DNA of 9,608 nt from Palsa-872 sp036844615 (GCA_036844615.1 DAIUFK010000078.1:1-9608), one strand, 5' to 3'. Positions 1 through 7,045 are shown, numbered from the stretch's first letter. Notes: a model not told the origin generated them from the letters alone. Translations and numbers: made by a program.

Positions 1-2321
1 ACCCAGATCTTGCCCCCATGCATCTCCACGATCTGCTTAACGATCGTGAGGCCCAGGCCAGTCCCGGGAATCGATTGGGCGGCTCCGCTGCGCACCCGGC
101 GGAAGCGCTCGAAGACGTGTCCGATCTCGTCAGGCGGGATGCCGACTCCGGTGTCAGTGACGCTGATCAGCGCAAAGCCGCCCTCTGACCGGCTCGACAG
201 AGTGACTGTTCCCCCATCGGGCGAATACTTGACGGCATTGTTTACGAGGTTGCTCACGACCTGGACGAGCCTGTCCCGGTCGCCGGCGACGATGGGCAGC
301 CTCGGGTCGAGGTCGGCTTTGAAATCGACAGTGGGCGAGGAGCCCGCGCGTGCGATGGCGTCGCTGAGCACCTCGTTGATGTCCACGTCGGTGGTGCGGA
401 TGCTCATCCGCCCCGACTCCATCCTGTCGAGGTCCAGCATGTCGCCGATGAGGCGATTGACGCGGTCCGCGTCATTGAATATGTAGCCGCCGTAGGCGCG
501 CACCTCGTCTGCCTCGAGGCCGCCGTCGCGGATGAGCTCGCTGAACCCCTGGATCCCGGTGAGCGCGGTGCGGAACTCGTGACTGACGATCGAGAGGAAC
601 TCCGTCTTGGTTCGGTCGAGCTTCTCGAGCGTGATGTTCGCGCTCCGCTGTGACTCGAGCGCCTCGCCGAGCTTGTCCTGCGCCTCGCGCACGACTGTCA
701 CGTCCTCGACCATCACCAGCACATGCTCCGGCCTGCCGCTCGAATCCGGAATCGAAGTCGCCGTCAGCTGAAGCCAGAGCCAGTTCCCCCCACCGGTCCC
801 GGCTCTCACCTGCACGCTCTTGCCGTCGGTGATGCCGGCCAGTAGGGGCTCAAGGCGCGACCTTGCCGCCGCCTGGTCGTACGCACGTAGGAGGTCAGGC
901 CACGCGTGCGACCTCATGGTCGGGAAATCGTGCTCGAGCATCTGCAGCAGGGCGGGGTTGGCCTCGAGCATCTCCCCCTCGCTGCTGATGCGTGCGATCC
1001 CGATCGGCGACCGCTCGAAGATGGCTCGATGGTCGGTCTCGCTCCGGCGCAGGGCCTGCGCGATCTCGGCGCGCCGGATGAACTGGCCGATCTCACCACC
1101 CGCCGTCGACAGCATGGTTACAAGGTCGTTCTCGATCAGCTTTGCCTCGTCGGTCAGCATCTCGATGACGCCGGTGACGGTCCCCGAGTTCATCACAGGG
1201 AATGCGACAGCGGACCGCAGGCCTGCCTGCTTGGCTGCAGCCGCCCTGTCGTAATCGGTGGCCGCCGAGAGGTCCTCCTGCGCAGCGGGCACTCCCGATT
1301 GCCAGACCCGGCCGAGGAGGCCATCGCCCGACGCAATCGAGAGTCGCCGGCTCTGGTTGTGAAATTCCTCCAGCGCCGTACCGTCTCGATGCCAGCCCTG
1401 GCGCAACCGAAGTGCTTGCAGGTCGGTGTCGACCGCCCAGTACTGGGCAACGTCCCAGTCGAGGTGAGCGCATAGCGCGCTCAGCAGCTGGGGCGCTGCC
1501 TGCTCCCAGGTAGCGGCGCTCAGGATGGTGTGGCGGACTGCGACGAGGCCGTCGCGCAGGCCGTCGAGTCGCTTTCGTGCTGAGATGTCAGTCTCCTGCA
1601 CGAGCATCACGAGCTCGCCCGACGGATGGTCGCTGACCGAAGCGATGGTGATCTCGACGGGGACCCGACTGCCGTCGCCGCGCAGCTGGTGAATCTCAGC
1701 TTCCCAGCGGAGGATGCCGCCGGTCCTGAGCATGGCGAGCGCCTCATCGATCGCCGTCTGGTCGTGCTCGGCCGTGACGTCCACCAGCGCCATGTGCAGG
1801 AGCTCGTCGCGGCTGCGCCCGAGGATGACGCAGAGCCTCTCGTTGACCTGGAGCCATGCGCCTCCCGGCGCGATGAGAGCCAGGCCGACCGGCGCCGCCT
1901 CAACAGTGATCCGCAACCGCTCCTCGCTGGCCTCGACCTCAATCGCCTTTCGCTCGGCGGCGGTGGCGTCGTGGCGGATCCGCGCGACTACCTCGTGCAC
2001 GACAGCCACCACGACGACGAGGACGGCGGCAAGGAGCAGCGTGGCGGCGGCATCGGCTGAGGTGTCACCCCTGGCGATGAAAGGGGCGAGGATGCCGAAA
2101 GCGGCAATCATCGCCGCGGCGTAGGAGTCGATACGGCCCTGATAAAGGGCCGCCAGCAGCACTATCGCCAGGTAGAGCGGAAACACGAGCACAGGCTTGA
2201 CGTCAGCGCCGATCTGGACCGCGATCACCGCGGCGATGATCAGAAAGGGCGTGACGCGACGGACCAAGCCTCGGGTCCGAAACGGCTTCAGATCGGGCCT
2301 CGGACGAGGTCCTGGCAACAC
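1..2321 (-). CDS. Membrane sensor histidine kinase (4 TM-PAS-GAF-PAS-HisKA-HATPase), C-terminus cut by window edge
   Basis: The minus-strand frame is open for 773 codons and runs off the left edge. Residues about 22-110 hold four hydrophobic segments. A PAS-like domain follows (about 132-250), then a GAF-like domain (255-417), a second PAS (425-547), a short helical linker and the kinase core. The H-box reads SHEFRTA with phospho-acceptor His581. The N-box has Asn691 and Asn695, the G1 box is DTGVG (723-727) and the G2 box GTGLGL (753-758), so the ATP lid is intact. Probably only a few tens of residues are missing, although a C-terminal receiver beyond the edge cannot be excluded. The Pro that usually follows the H-box Thr is Ala586. 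The start is GTG at 2321, preceded by a GTGAGGG ribosome-binding sequence about 8 nt away; an in-frame stop lies at 2390-2388. It should sense a membrane or cytoplasmic signal, autophosphorylate and pass phosphate to a receiver, possibly one encoded in this window. The ligand is unknown. Confidence 0.93.
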   Translation of the reverse strand, partial: MLPGPRPRPDLKPFRTRGLVRRVTPFLIIAAVIAVQIGADVKPVLVFPLYLAIVLLAALYQGRIDSYAAAMIAAFGILAPFIARGDTSADAAATLLLAAVLVVVVAVVHEVVARIRHDATAAERKAIEVEASEERLRITVEAAPVGLALIAPGGAWLQVNERLCVILGRSRDELLHMALVDVTAEHDQTAIDEALAMLRTGGILRWEAEIHQLRGDGSRVPVEITIASVSDHPSGELVMLVQETDISARKRLDGLRDGLVAVRHTILSAATWEQAAPQLLSALCAHLDWDVAQYWAVDTDLQALRLRQGWHRDGTALEEFHNQSRRLSIASGDGLLGRVWQSGVPAAQEDLSAATDYDRAAAAKQAGLRSAVAFPVMNSGTVTGVIEMLTDEAKLIENDLVTMLSTAGGEIGQFIRRAEIAQALRRSETDHRAIFERSPIGIARISSEGEMLEANPALLQMLEHDFPTMRSHAWPDLLRAYDQAAARSRLEPLLAGITDGKSVQVRAGTGGGNWLWLQLTATSIPDSSGRPEHVLVMVEDVTVVREAQDKLGEALESQRSANITLEKLDRTKTEFLSIVSHEFRTALTGIQGFSELIRDGGLEADEVRAYGGYIFNDADRVNRLIGDMLDLDRMESGRMSIRTTDVDINEVLSDAIARAGSSPTVDFKADLDPRLPIVAGDRDRLVQVVSNLVNNAVKYSPDGGTVTLSSRSEGGFALISVTDTGVGIPPDEIGHVFERFRRVRSGAAQSIPGTGLGLTIVKQIVEMHGGKIW

Positions 2322-2440
2322 CTTAGATCCCTCACCCCCCCTGGCTGGGCTTGAGGTGCGCAGGAGGCAAAGTGTAGCCGTCGACTGTCAGATCAGACCC
2401 CCCTTAACCGAGGGGTTCTTAACGTACGCTGACCAAACTC
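2322..2440. promoter_or_regulatory. Divergent intergenic region between the two kinase genes
   Basis: This 119-bp gap must carry promoters for both kinases. Towards the minus-strand kinase, TACACT (minus strand, plus coordinates 2371-2376) is a possible -10 giving a short leader; I see no good -35 at the right spacing. Towards the plus-strand kinase, TACGCT at 2425-2430 has the TAnnnT pattern 10 nt before the TTG start. CTTAAC occurs twice, at 2403-2408 and 2418-2423, exactly 15 bp apart. A weak inverted repeat CCTCA/TGAGG (2330-2334 and 2352-2356) lies just upstream of the minus-strand ribosome-binding site. None of these is strong on its own. Confidence 0.35.
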
Positions 2441-4789
2441 TTGAACACGCCACTGAAAGCAGATGGGCTGAGCCGGCGGGTTTATCCCTTTATCGGGCTG
2501 GCCATCGTCGGCCTCGTCAGCCTGCACGGGTCAGCAGCCGTCGGCATGTCGCCAGTGCTGCTCGCGGCACTCGTGGTTGGCGTCCTCCTCGCGCTTGCGC
2601 CACTTGCCCCCATCAAGCTTCCGGCTGTCGGGCGCCCGATTCTCTCGATCCCGGTCATCGTCGGCCTTGGGCTCGCGCTCTTCCCGCTCTGGGAGCCTGG
2701 GTCAGCCTTCGGCATCGCCGCCTCTGTGGTTCTCATCGTGCTCGGAGGCGCACTCGTCCTTCTGCCCTGGGAGCGAATCCCCCGCTACCTTCACGCTGTG
2801 TCGCCGATCGGCGGCCTTGCGGTGGCGTTCGCGCTGGAGGCCCAGTTCGGGTTGAGCGTGATTCGCGCTTTCCCGTTCGTGTTGCTCCTCCTTATGTTCC
2901 TGGCGCTGTACTACACGACGCTCGAGTTCGCCATCGGCGCGGCCCTCGGCGCCGCCGACCTGATCCTCGTCACGGCAGTCAACCCAGCCACAGGAGACTC
3001 GGCGCCCGCCCTGCTGGAAGGCCTGCTTCTCGTCGCACTCGGAATCCTCGTCCGTAGGGTTGTGCAAGAACAGGAGGCGAACCGGGCAGCGGCTGCGTCC
3101 GCGGAAGCAGCAAGGTCGGAGCTGCTTACCGACCTCGCCCGGCGCAACCAAGAGCTGCAGGAGCTGACGCGCATGAAGTCCGAGTTCCTGGCGACGATGA
3201 GCCATGAGATCCGCACCCCGATGAACGGAGTGATCGGCATGACGGGGCTCCTGATGGAGACCGACCTGACGCCGGAGCAGCGCGACTACGTGGAGACGGT
3301 GCGCGCGTCAGGCGACACGCTGCTTGAGATCATCAATGACATCCTCGACTTCTCGAAGATTGAGGCAGGCCGCGTGCGGATGGAGCGAGTCGACTTCAGC
3401 CCGAAACACGTCACGGAAGAGGCGGTCGAGCTGTTCGCAGAGCCTGCCGCGAACAAAGGCATCGAGCTGGTGCTCGATGTGGAGCCCGATGTCCCGCACA
3501 ACGCGATAGGCGACCCCGGCCGGCTGCGCCAGGTGCTCATCAACCTTGTCGGCAACGCTATCAAGTTCACCGACACGGGAGAGGTCGTGGTGAGGGTGCG
3601 TCGCGGGGAGTCGCCAGGGCCTGGAGTGCTTCTCCACTTCGAGGTCGCCGACACCGGCATAGGCCTGACCGATGAGGAGCAGGCGCGCGTCTTCGCCACC
3701 TACTCGCAGGTCGACAGCTCGACCACGCGCAAGTACGGAGGCACCGGCCTCGGCCTTGCCACCTCGCGGATGCTCACCCAGCTGATGGGTGGTGAGATCG
3801 GCGTCGAGAGCGAGAAGGGCGCAGGCAGCAGGTTCTGGTTCAGCGCCCTGTTCCGAGAGGGTTCGCGCAAGGCGCTGAGCCCGCCCCCAGTGGCGAGCCT
3901 TTCAGGGACTTCCATCGCGGTCGTCGACGACAACCGCACCAACCGCACGATCCTCGAGCGTTACCTTGGCTCGTGGGGCATGCGTGATCGTGCCTTCGAA
4001 AGCGGTCCCCAGGCCATCAACGAGTTGCGCGAGGCGGCCCGCGGCGACGACCCGTTCGAGGTCGCGATCGTCGACATGATGATGCCGGGGATGGACGGCG
4101 CCGCAGTGGCTGCCGAGATAAGGGCCGATCCCGCGCTCAAGGACATGGTGGTGATCCTGCTCACCTCAGCGGGTCACTCCGAGCATCCTGTTCCGGGCAT
4201 CGACGTCGAGCTCGTGAAGCCAGTGCGTCCTTCCCTTTTGTTCGACGTACTGCATTCGCTGCTCGCGACGAAGCCTGCCCACGCGAACCGGCACGTGATG
4301 GAGGAAGGTCCGACTCCCGCCGACCAGGCCTCGCACCGCTGGGCGAGGGTGCTGGTGGTCGAGGACAACATCGCCAACCTCAAGGTGGCGGTGCGCATGG
4401 TCGAGAAGCTCGGCTACCGCGCCGACGTCGCTGCCAACGGGGTCGAGGCGGTGAAGGTGCTCGGCGATGTGCGCTACGACGCGGTGTTGATGGACTGCCA
4501 CATGCCTGAGATGGACGGGTTCGAGGCAACGCGGGCGATCAGGCGCAATGAGCCGGAAGGACGCCATACCCCGGTGATCGCGATGACCGCGAGCGCCCTT
4601 TCAGGCGATCGCGAGCGCTGCCTCGCGGCAGGCATGGACGACTACGTCTCCAAGCCGATCAAGCTGCACGTGGTGGCAGCGGTATTAGAGCGATGGCTGG
4701 CGCCCGTAGCTTCGTCCTCCCCGCTCGCCGGGGAGGTGACCGGGCCTGGCCCGGCCGGAGGGGGGGCTCAAACTTCAGGTTCTACGTAG
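2441..4789 (+). CDS. Membrane hybrid histidine kinase with two C-terminal receiver domains (BarA/GacS-like core)
   Basis: This is a 782-residue protein. Residues about 15-205 form six or seven hydrophobic segments with no recognisable sensor domain, followed by a charged helical linker (206-245). HisKA carries SHEIRTP with His255. The ATPase domain has Asn368/Asn372, DTGIG (404-408) and GGTGLGL (433-439). Receiver 1 (about 490-608) has Asp496/497, phospho-acceptor Asp545, Thr575 and Lys593. Receiver 2 (about 635-752) has Glu641/Asp642, Asp685, Thr716 and Lys738. Both receivers therefore look functional. There is no HAMP, PAS or Hpt domain, so onward transfer would need a phosphotransfer protein encoded elsewhere. 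The TTG start is chosen because the first membrane segment begins about residue 15 and the next Met (36) would cut it; no good Shine-Dalgarno is visible. The last 25 residues are low-complexity and encoded by GC-rich palindromes. The 3' end overlaps the convergent phosphatase gene by 15 bp. Confidence 0.95.
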   Translation: MNTPLKADGLSRRVYPFIGLAIVGLVSLHGSAAVGMSPVLLAALVVGVLLALAPLAPIKLPAVGRPILSIPVIVGLGLALFPLWEPGSAFGIAASVVLIVLGGALVLLPWERIPRYLHAVSPIGGLAVAFALEAQFGLSVIRAFPFVLLLLMFLALYYTTLEFAIGAALGAADLILVTAVNPATGDSAPALLEGLLLVALGILVRRVVQEQEANRAAAASAEAARSELLTDLARRNQELQELTRMKSEFLATMSHEIRTPMNGVIGMTGLLMETDLTPEQRDYVETVRASGDTLLEIINDILDFSKIEAGRVRMERVDFSPKHVTEEAVELFAEPAANKGIELVLDVEPDVPHNAIGDPGRLRQVLINLVGNAIKFTDTGEVVVRVRRGESPGPGVLLHFEVADTGIGLTDEEQARVFATYSQVDSSTTRKYGGTGLGLATSRMLTQLMGGEIGVESEKGAGSRFWFSALFREGSRKALSPPPVASLSGTSIAVVDDNRTNRTILERYLGSWGMRDRAFESGPQAINELREAARGDDPFEVAIVDMMMPGMDGAAVAAEIRADPALKDMVVILLTSAGHSEHPVPGIDVELVKPVRPSLLFDVLHSLLATKPAHANRHVMEEGPTPADQASHRWARVLVVEDNIANLKVAVRMVEKLGYRADVAANGVEAVKVLGDVRYDAVLMDCHMPEMDGFEATRAIRRNEPEGRHTPVIAMTASALSGDRERCLAAGMDDYVSKPIKLHVVAAVLERWLAPVASSSPLAGEVTGPGPAGGGAQTSGST
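4716..4754. repeat. Two adjacent GC-rich hairpins (REP-like) at the convergent gene ends
   Basis: CCTCCCCG (4716-4723) pairs with CGGGGAGG (4729-4736), an 8-bp perfect stem with a 5-nt loop. It is followed at once by CCGGGC (4740-4745) pairing with GCCCGG (4749-4754), a 6-bp stem with a 3-nt loop, and then a run of seven G. The element lies inside the end of the hybrid kinase gene, where it encodes a SPLAGEV-type tail, and 20 to 60 nt beyond the stop of the minus-strand phosphatase gene. It resembles GC-rich interspersed palindromes that sit between genes in many bacteria. It could help end transcription from either side, but there is no T-tract, so it is not a classic intrinsic terminator. 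Confidence 0.6.
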
Positions 4790-5905
4790 CGCCATAACAG
4801 TGACATCGTCAGGCAGCTCTCGGTTTCGAGACCCTGCCGCCAAGAGGTCGACGGTCTCCTGCGCGTGCGCGGCGCGCCGCGCGGCCACCGGTAGGGGCAC
4901 ATCCTTGGTGGCAAGGTCAGGACGCAGGTCCAGCAGGCCGTCCGAGAAGATGACGAGCATGTCGCCTTGGTTGAGCGTCACCCTCCCTGGCGCCAACGAG
5001 ACATCGGGCAGGAGACCGATGGGAGCTCCTCGCTGGTCGAGCAGGTCCTGGCCGCCTGCTCCCCGCACAAGACGAGCGTGCCCGTGCCCCGCATCGATGT
5101 AGTCCAGCTCTCCCGTGGCGGGGTCGAAGACGCCATGGAAGAGCGTCACATACGCCTGGTTCACCTCGAGCGCCGCAGCCATGACCCCCGCGGCCATCCT
5201 TACGCTCTCCTCCACGGTCCCGACCTGCGCGGCCGAGCGCATCGCCGCTCGCACTGTGGCCATCAGAATCGCGGCCGGCAGCCCCTTGCCCATGACGTCG
5301 CCAAGCGTCACCGCCAGGCGGCGCTGGTCATTGAGCATGTACCAGTCATAGAAATCACCACTTATCTCGCGCGCCGGCGCAAAGTGCGCCGCGACCTCGA
5401 ACCCGCCGCCGATCAGCGGCGAAGCGGGTAGCAGGCCCGCCTGCACCCTCGCGGCCTTGGCCACCTGATCGGTTCTCTCGGCCACGAGTGACTCGAGACG
5501 CTGGAGGTTGCTCCGGTACTCGATCTCAAGACTCCGGCGCCGGAATGCGTTGACGACTGCAAGGTAGAGCTCGGTGGCGCCGACCGGCTTCACGAAGTAG
5601 GCGTACGCGCCGTGCTCGACGGCTGCCTTGCCAAGCTCCGGGTCGTCAACGCCGGAGATCATCACCACCGCGGTGTCGGGACGCTTGGCCCTGAGCTCCT
5701 CGAGCAGGCCGTAGCCCGACTCGTCTGGCAGCTTCACGTCGAGGAGGGCGAGCGCGTACTCATTGGTCTCGATGAGCTGGCGAGCGGCAGCGCCAGAATG
5801 CGCGACGTCCGACTCGAAGCCACGGCTCCGCAAGGTTCGCTGCATCACCTTGGCGAGAGCCTCCTCGTCATCGACGATGAGCGTGCGCAGCGGACCGTCA
5901 GACAC
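4775..5905 (-). CDS. Response regulator with PP2C (SpoIIE/RsbU-type) serine phosphatase output
   Basis: This is a 376-residue protein from the GTG at 5905. The receiver (about 6-125) shows Asp12/Asp13, phospho-acceptor Asp56, Ser84 and Lys106. A helical linker (about 125-160) ends in the ARVQAGLLP signature common to RsbU-type phosphatases. The PP2C domain (about 165-376) has metal-ligand motifs GDFYDW (Asp184), GDVMGKG (Asp203), SDGLLD (Asp322) and PDDVTV (Asp366/367). Such proteins remove phosphate from a Ser/Thr on a STAS antagonist, and the receiver sets their activity. The divergent STAS gene 132 bp away is the obvious substrate. The frame is open upstream to an ATG at 6064, but that extension is Arg/Cys-rich, overlaps the STAS gene and precedes the conserved receiver start, so GTG 5905 is preferred. 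No clear Shine-Dalgarno is seen there, so the exact start remains uncertain. Confidence 0.93.
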   Translation of the reverse strand: MSDGPLRTLIVDDEEALAKVMQRTLRSRGFESDVAHSGAAARQLIETNEYALALLDVKLPDESGYGLLEELRAKRPDTAVVMISGVDDPELGKAAVEHGAYAYFVKPVGATELYLAVVNAFRRRSLEIEYRSNLQRLESLVAERTDQVAKAARVQAGLLPASPLIGGGFEVAAHFAPAREISGDFYDWYMLNDQRRLAVTLGDVMGKGLPAAILMATVRAAMRSAAQVGTVEESVRMAAGVMAAALEVNQAYVTLFHGVFDPATGELDYIDAGHGHARLVRGAGGQDLLDQRGAPIGLLPDVSLAPGRVTLNQGDMLVIFSDGLLDLRPDLATKDVPLPVAARRAAHAQETVDLLAAGSRNRELPDDVTVMALRRT

Positions 5906-6037
5906 CGAATGCAGTGTAGAGATACGACAAGCAGGCAGGACATGCAGCCGGCGATGCCAGCCGGCACACCGGCGACATGTCCGCGCCGCGAAGCTAATAC
6001 GGTCCCACTTCGACCTGCTGGCTGTAGGCTTGCCCTC
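5906..6037. promoter_or_regulatory. Divergent intergenic region between phosphatase and STAS genes, with nested inverted repeats
   Basis: GGACATG (5938-5944) is matched by CATGTCC (5976-5982), 31 nt apart. Between the arms are two copies of GCCGGC separated by 7 nt, and a small hairpin GCCGG-CACA-CCGGC. The whole block is centred near the middle of the gap, a natural place for an operator serving both directions. On the plus strand TAGGCT (6025-6030) ends exactly 7 nt before the STAS ATG. This fits a -10 hexamer of a leaderless transcript, and no Shine-Dalgarno is visible there. Function is inferred from position only. Confidence 0.4.
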
Positions 6038-6379
6038 ATGAGCCTTGACGTTCAGAGCCGCCAAACCGACGCGGGCGTGACCGTGCTTGCCCCTTCAGGA
6101 CGCCTCGATGTTGCAGGCGCCCCGATGCTCAAGGACGCGGTCAGCGACGCGGTCAAGAACGGCCAGCCTCGCCTGGTGATCGACCTGGAAGGTGTGAGCT
6201 TCGTCGACAGCACAGGGCTCGGCTCCGTCATCGCGGCACTCAAGATGGTCCGCAGCTCCCAAGGCGACCTGAGGCTTGCCGCACCGAATCAGCAGGTGCG
6301 GGTGGTCCTGGAGCTGACCACTCTGGACCGTGTCTTCCCCTACTTCGCCACGGTCGAGGAAGCGCTCACTGGCTTCTGA
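6038..6379 (+). CDS. STAS-domain anti-sigma-factor antagonist (RsbV/SpoIIAA type)
   Basis: This is a 113-residue single STAS domain, the usual length of the family. The hallmark phosphorylation loop VDSTGLG is present, with Ser58 as the predicted residue phosphorylated by a cognate RsbW-type kinase. The opening strand (VTVLAPSGRLDVAGAP) and a C-terminal helix ending TVEEALTGF are typical. When unphosphorylated, such proteins bind and neutralise the anti-sigma/switch kinase; the phosphorylated form releases it. The partner kinase is encoded immediately downstream and overlaps this gene, and the matching phosphatase is divergent upstream, so a full phosphorylation and dephosphorylation cycle is encoded here. 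The ATG at 6038 is chosen because it starts the conserved fold. An open frame reaching back to 5612 is antisense to the phosphatase gene and is not credible as coding. Confidence 0.95.
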   Translation: MSLDVQSRQTDAGVTVLAPSGRLDVAGAPMLKDAVSDAVKNGQPRLVIDLEGVSFVDSTGLGSVIAALKMVRSSQGDLRLAAPNQQVRVVLELTTLDRVFPYFATVEEALTGF

Positions 6380-6806
6380 CCCTGACCGTGGGATCGCCCA
6401 GCCGTTTGAGTTCAAAGCCACCCTCACCCGCCTGGACGATGGATTGGACACTCTTCACCGCTCGGTGGAGCTGCTTCGCGAGAGGGCTGGCCTTCCCGCC
6501 GGCGATCGCAACCTCATCCTGTTCGAGACCGCCATCGCGGAGATCGGATCCAACGTGCTGATCTACACGGGCAAGCACGGCACCACCGGACCGCCTGTCG
6601 AATACAGCCTTCGAATGGAAGCTGGCGTCGCCACCGCTTTCTTTGCCGACCATGGACCGCCCATTCATAATCAGGCCACTCGCGCGATGCCGGCAGCTAC
6701 GAGCGAGGACGGCCGCGGTCTGGCGATCGCTCGCAAGGCGCTCGACGAGCTGGCCTACAAACGCGAAGGCGAGGTGAACACTTGGCGACTGGTGAAACGG
6801 CTATGA
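6330..6806 (+). CDS. RsbW-type anti-sigma factor / STAS kinase (HATPase_c_2 fold)
   Basis: This is up to 158 residues. The GHKL ATPase motifs are present: N-box AIAEIGSNVL (Glu71, Asn75), G1 motif ADHGPP (106-111) and G2 motif EDGRGLAIA (126-134). This is the pattern of RsbW-like switch kinases rather than of sensor kinases; there is no DHp domain. It should phosphorylate the STAS protein encoded just upstream and sequester a sigma factor or another target. No sigma factor is encoded in the window, so the target may lie elsewhere or be another type of protein. The start is unclear. GTG at 6330 gives a 50-bp overlap with the STAS gene and a poor ribosome-binding site. A CTG at 6369, with GAGGAAG 6 nt upstream, would give 145 residues and an 11-bp overlap, closer to typical RsbW length. 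The gene ends in an ATGA overlap with the next one. Confidence 0.88.
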   Translation: MSSPTSPRSRKRSLASDPDRGIAQPFEFKATLTRLDDGLDTLHRSVELLRERAGLPAGDRNLILFETAIAEIGSNVLIYTGKHGTTGPPVEYSLRMEAGVATAFFADHGPPIHNQATRAMPAATSEDGRGLAIARKALDELAYKREGEVNTWRLVKRL

Positions 6807-7045
6807 GCGCCGGCGAACACTCGGAGGAGGCGAACCGAGTCCTCATCCACGATTTCCGCAACCTGCTCGCGGTGATCGTGAACTACTGCGAGCTCATCGC
6901 GGAAGAGACCGGCGATGCCGAAGCCGTGAAGACCGATATCAAAGAGATACGCGTCGCCGCCGAGCGGGCGATCGCGCTGACCGAAAAGCTGAGGCGCCCG
7001 CCGGTTCCCGCTCCGGATACGGAGCCTCCGTCGAGCACGCCGTGA
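6803..7045 (+). CDS. Stand-alone HisKA/DHp-like small protein (80 aa), no ATPase domain
   Basis: This is an 80-residue protein that starts at an ATG overlapping the preceding stop (ATGA). Residues 12-66 resemble the two-helix dimerisation and phosphotransfer domain of histidine kinases. The first helix contains LIHDFRNLLAVIVNYCELI, matching the H-box style HDFxNLLxVIxxYxEL, with candidate phospho-acceptor His16. The second helix is about 44-66 (VKTDIKEIRVAAERAIALTEKL). The last 13 residues are a Pro-rich tail. No ATP-binding domain is present in this frame or fused downstream. The next gene overlaps it by GTGA, so four genes are probably translated together. It might act as a phosphotransfer (Hpt-like) protein, as the dimeric half of a split kinase, or as a binding partner for a receiver. 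A TTG start at 6782 would add seven residues (MATGETA) and overlap the previous gene by 25 bp; I prefer the ATG. Confidence 0.75.
   Translation: MSAGEHSEEANRVLIHDFRNLLAVIVNYCELIAEETGDAEAVKTDIKEIRVAAERAIALTEKLRRPPVPAPDTEPPSSTP

Noticed and set aside
906..1475. 189-codon plus-strand open frame opposite the first kinase
   Set aside because: The minus-strand frame here encodes continuous GAF and PAS sequence; the plus frame is a shadow.
2197..3057. 286-codon plus-strand frame spanning the intergenic gap and the start of the hybrid kinase
   Set aside because: It is Arg/Pro-rich, without a domain, and overlaps the membrane segments of the hybrid kinase in another frame.
5612..6037. Upstream extension of the STAS reading frame to 5612
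   Set aside because: It lies antisense to the RR-PP2C coding sequence and crosses the intergenic gap; the STAS fold begins at the ATG at 6038.
5906..6064. Longer phosphatase start (ATG at 6064, minus strand)
   Set aside because: The extra 53 residues are Arg/Cys-rich with no domain character, overlap the STAS gene and cover the palindromic intergenic region.
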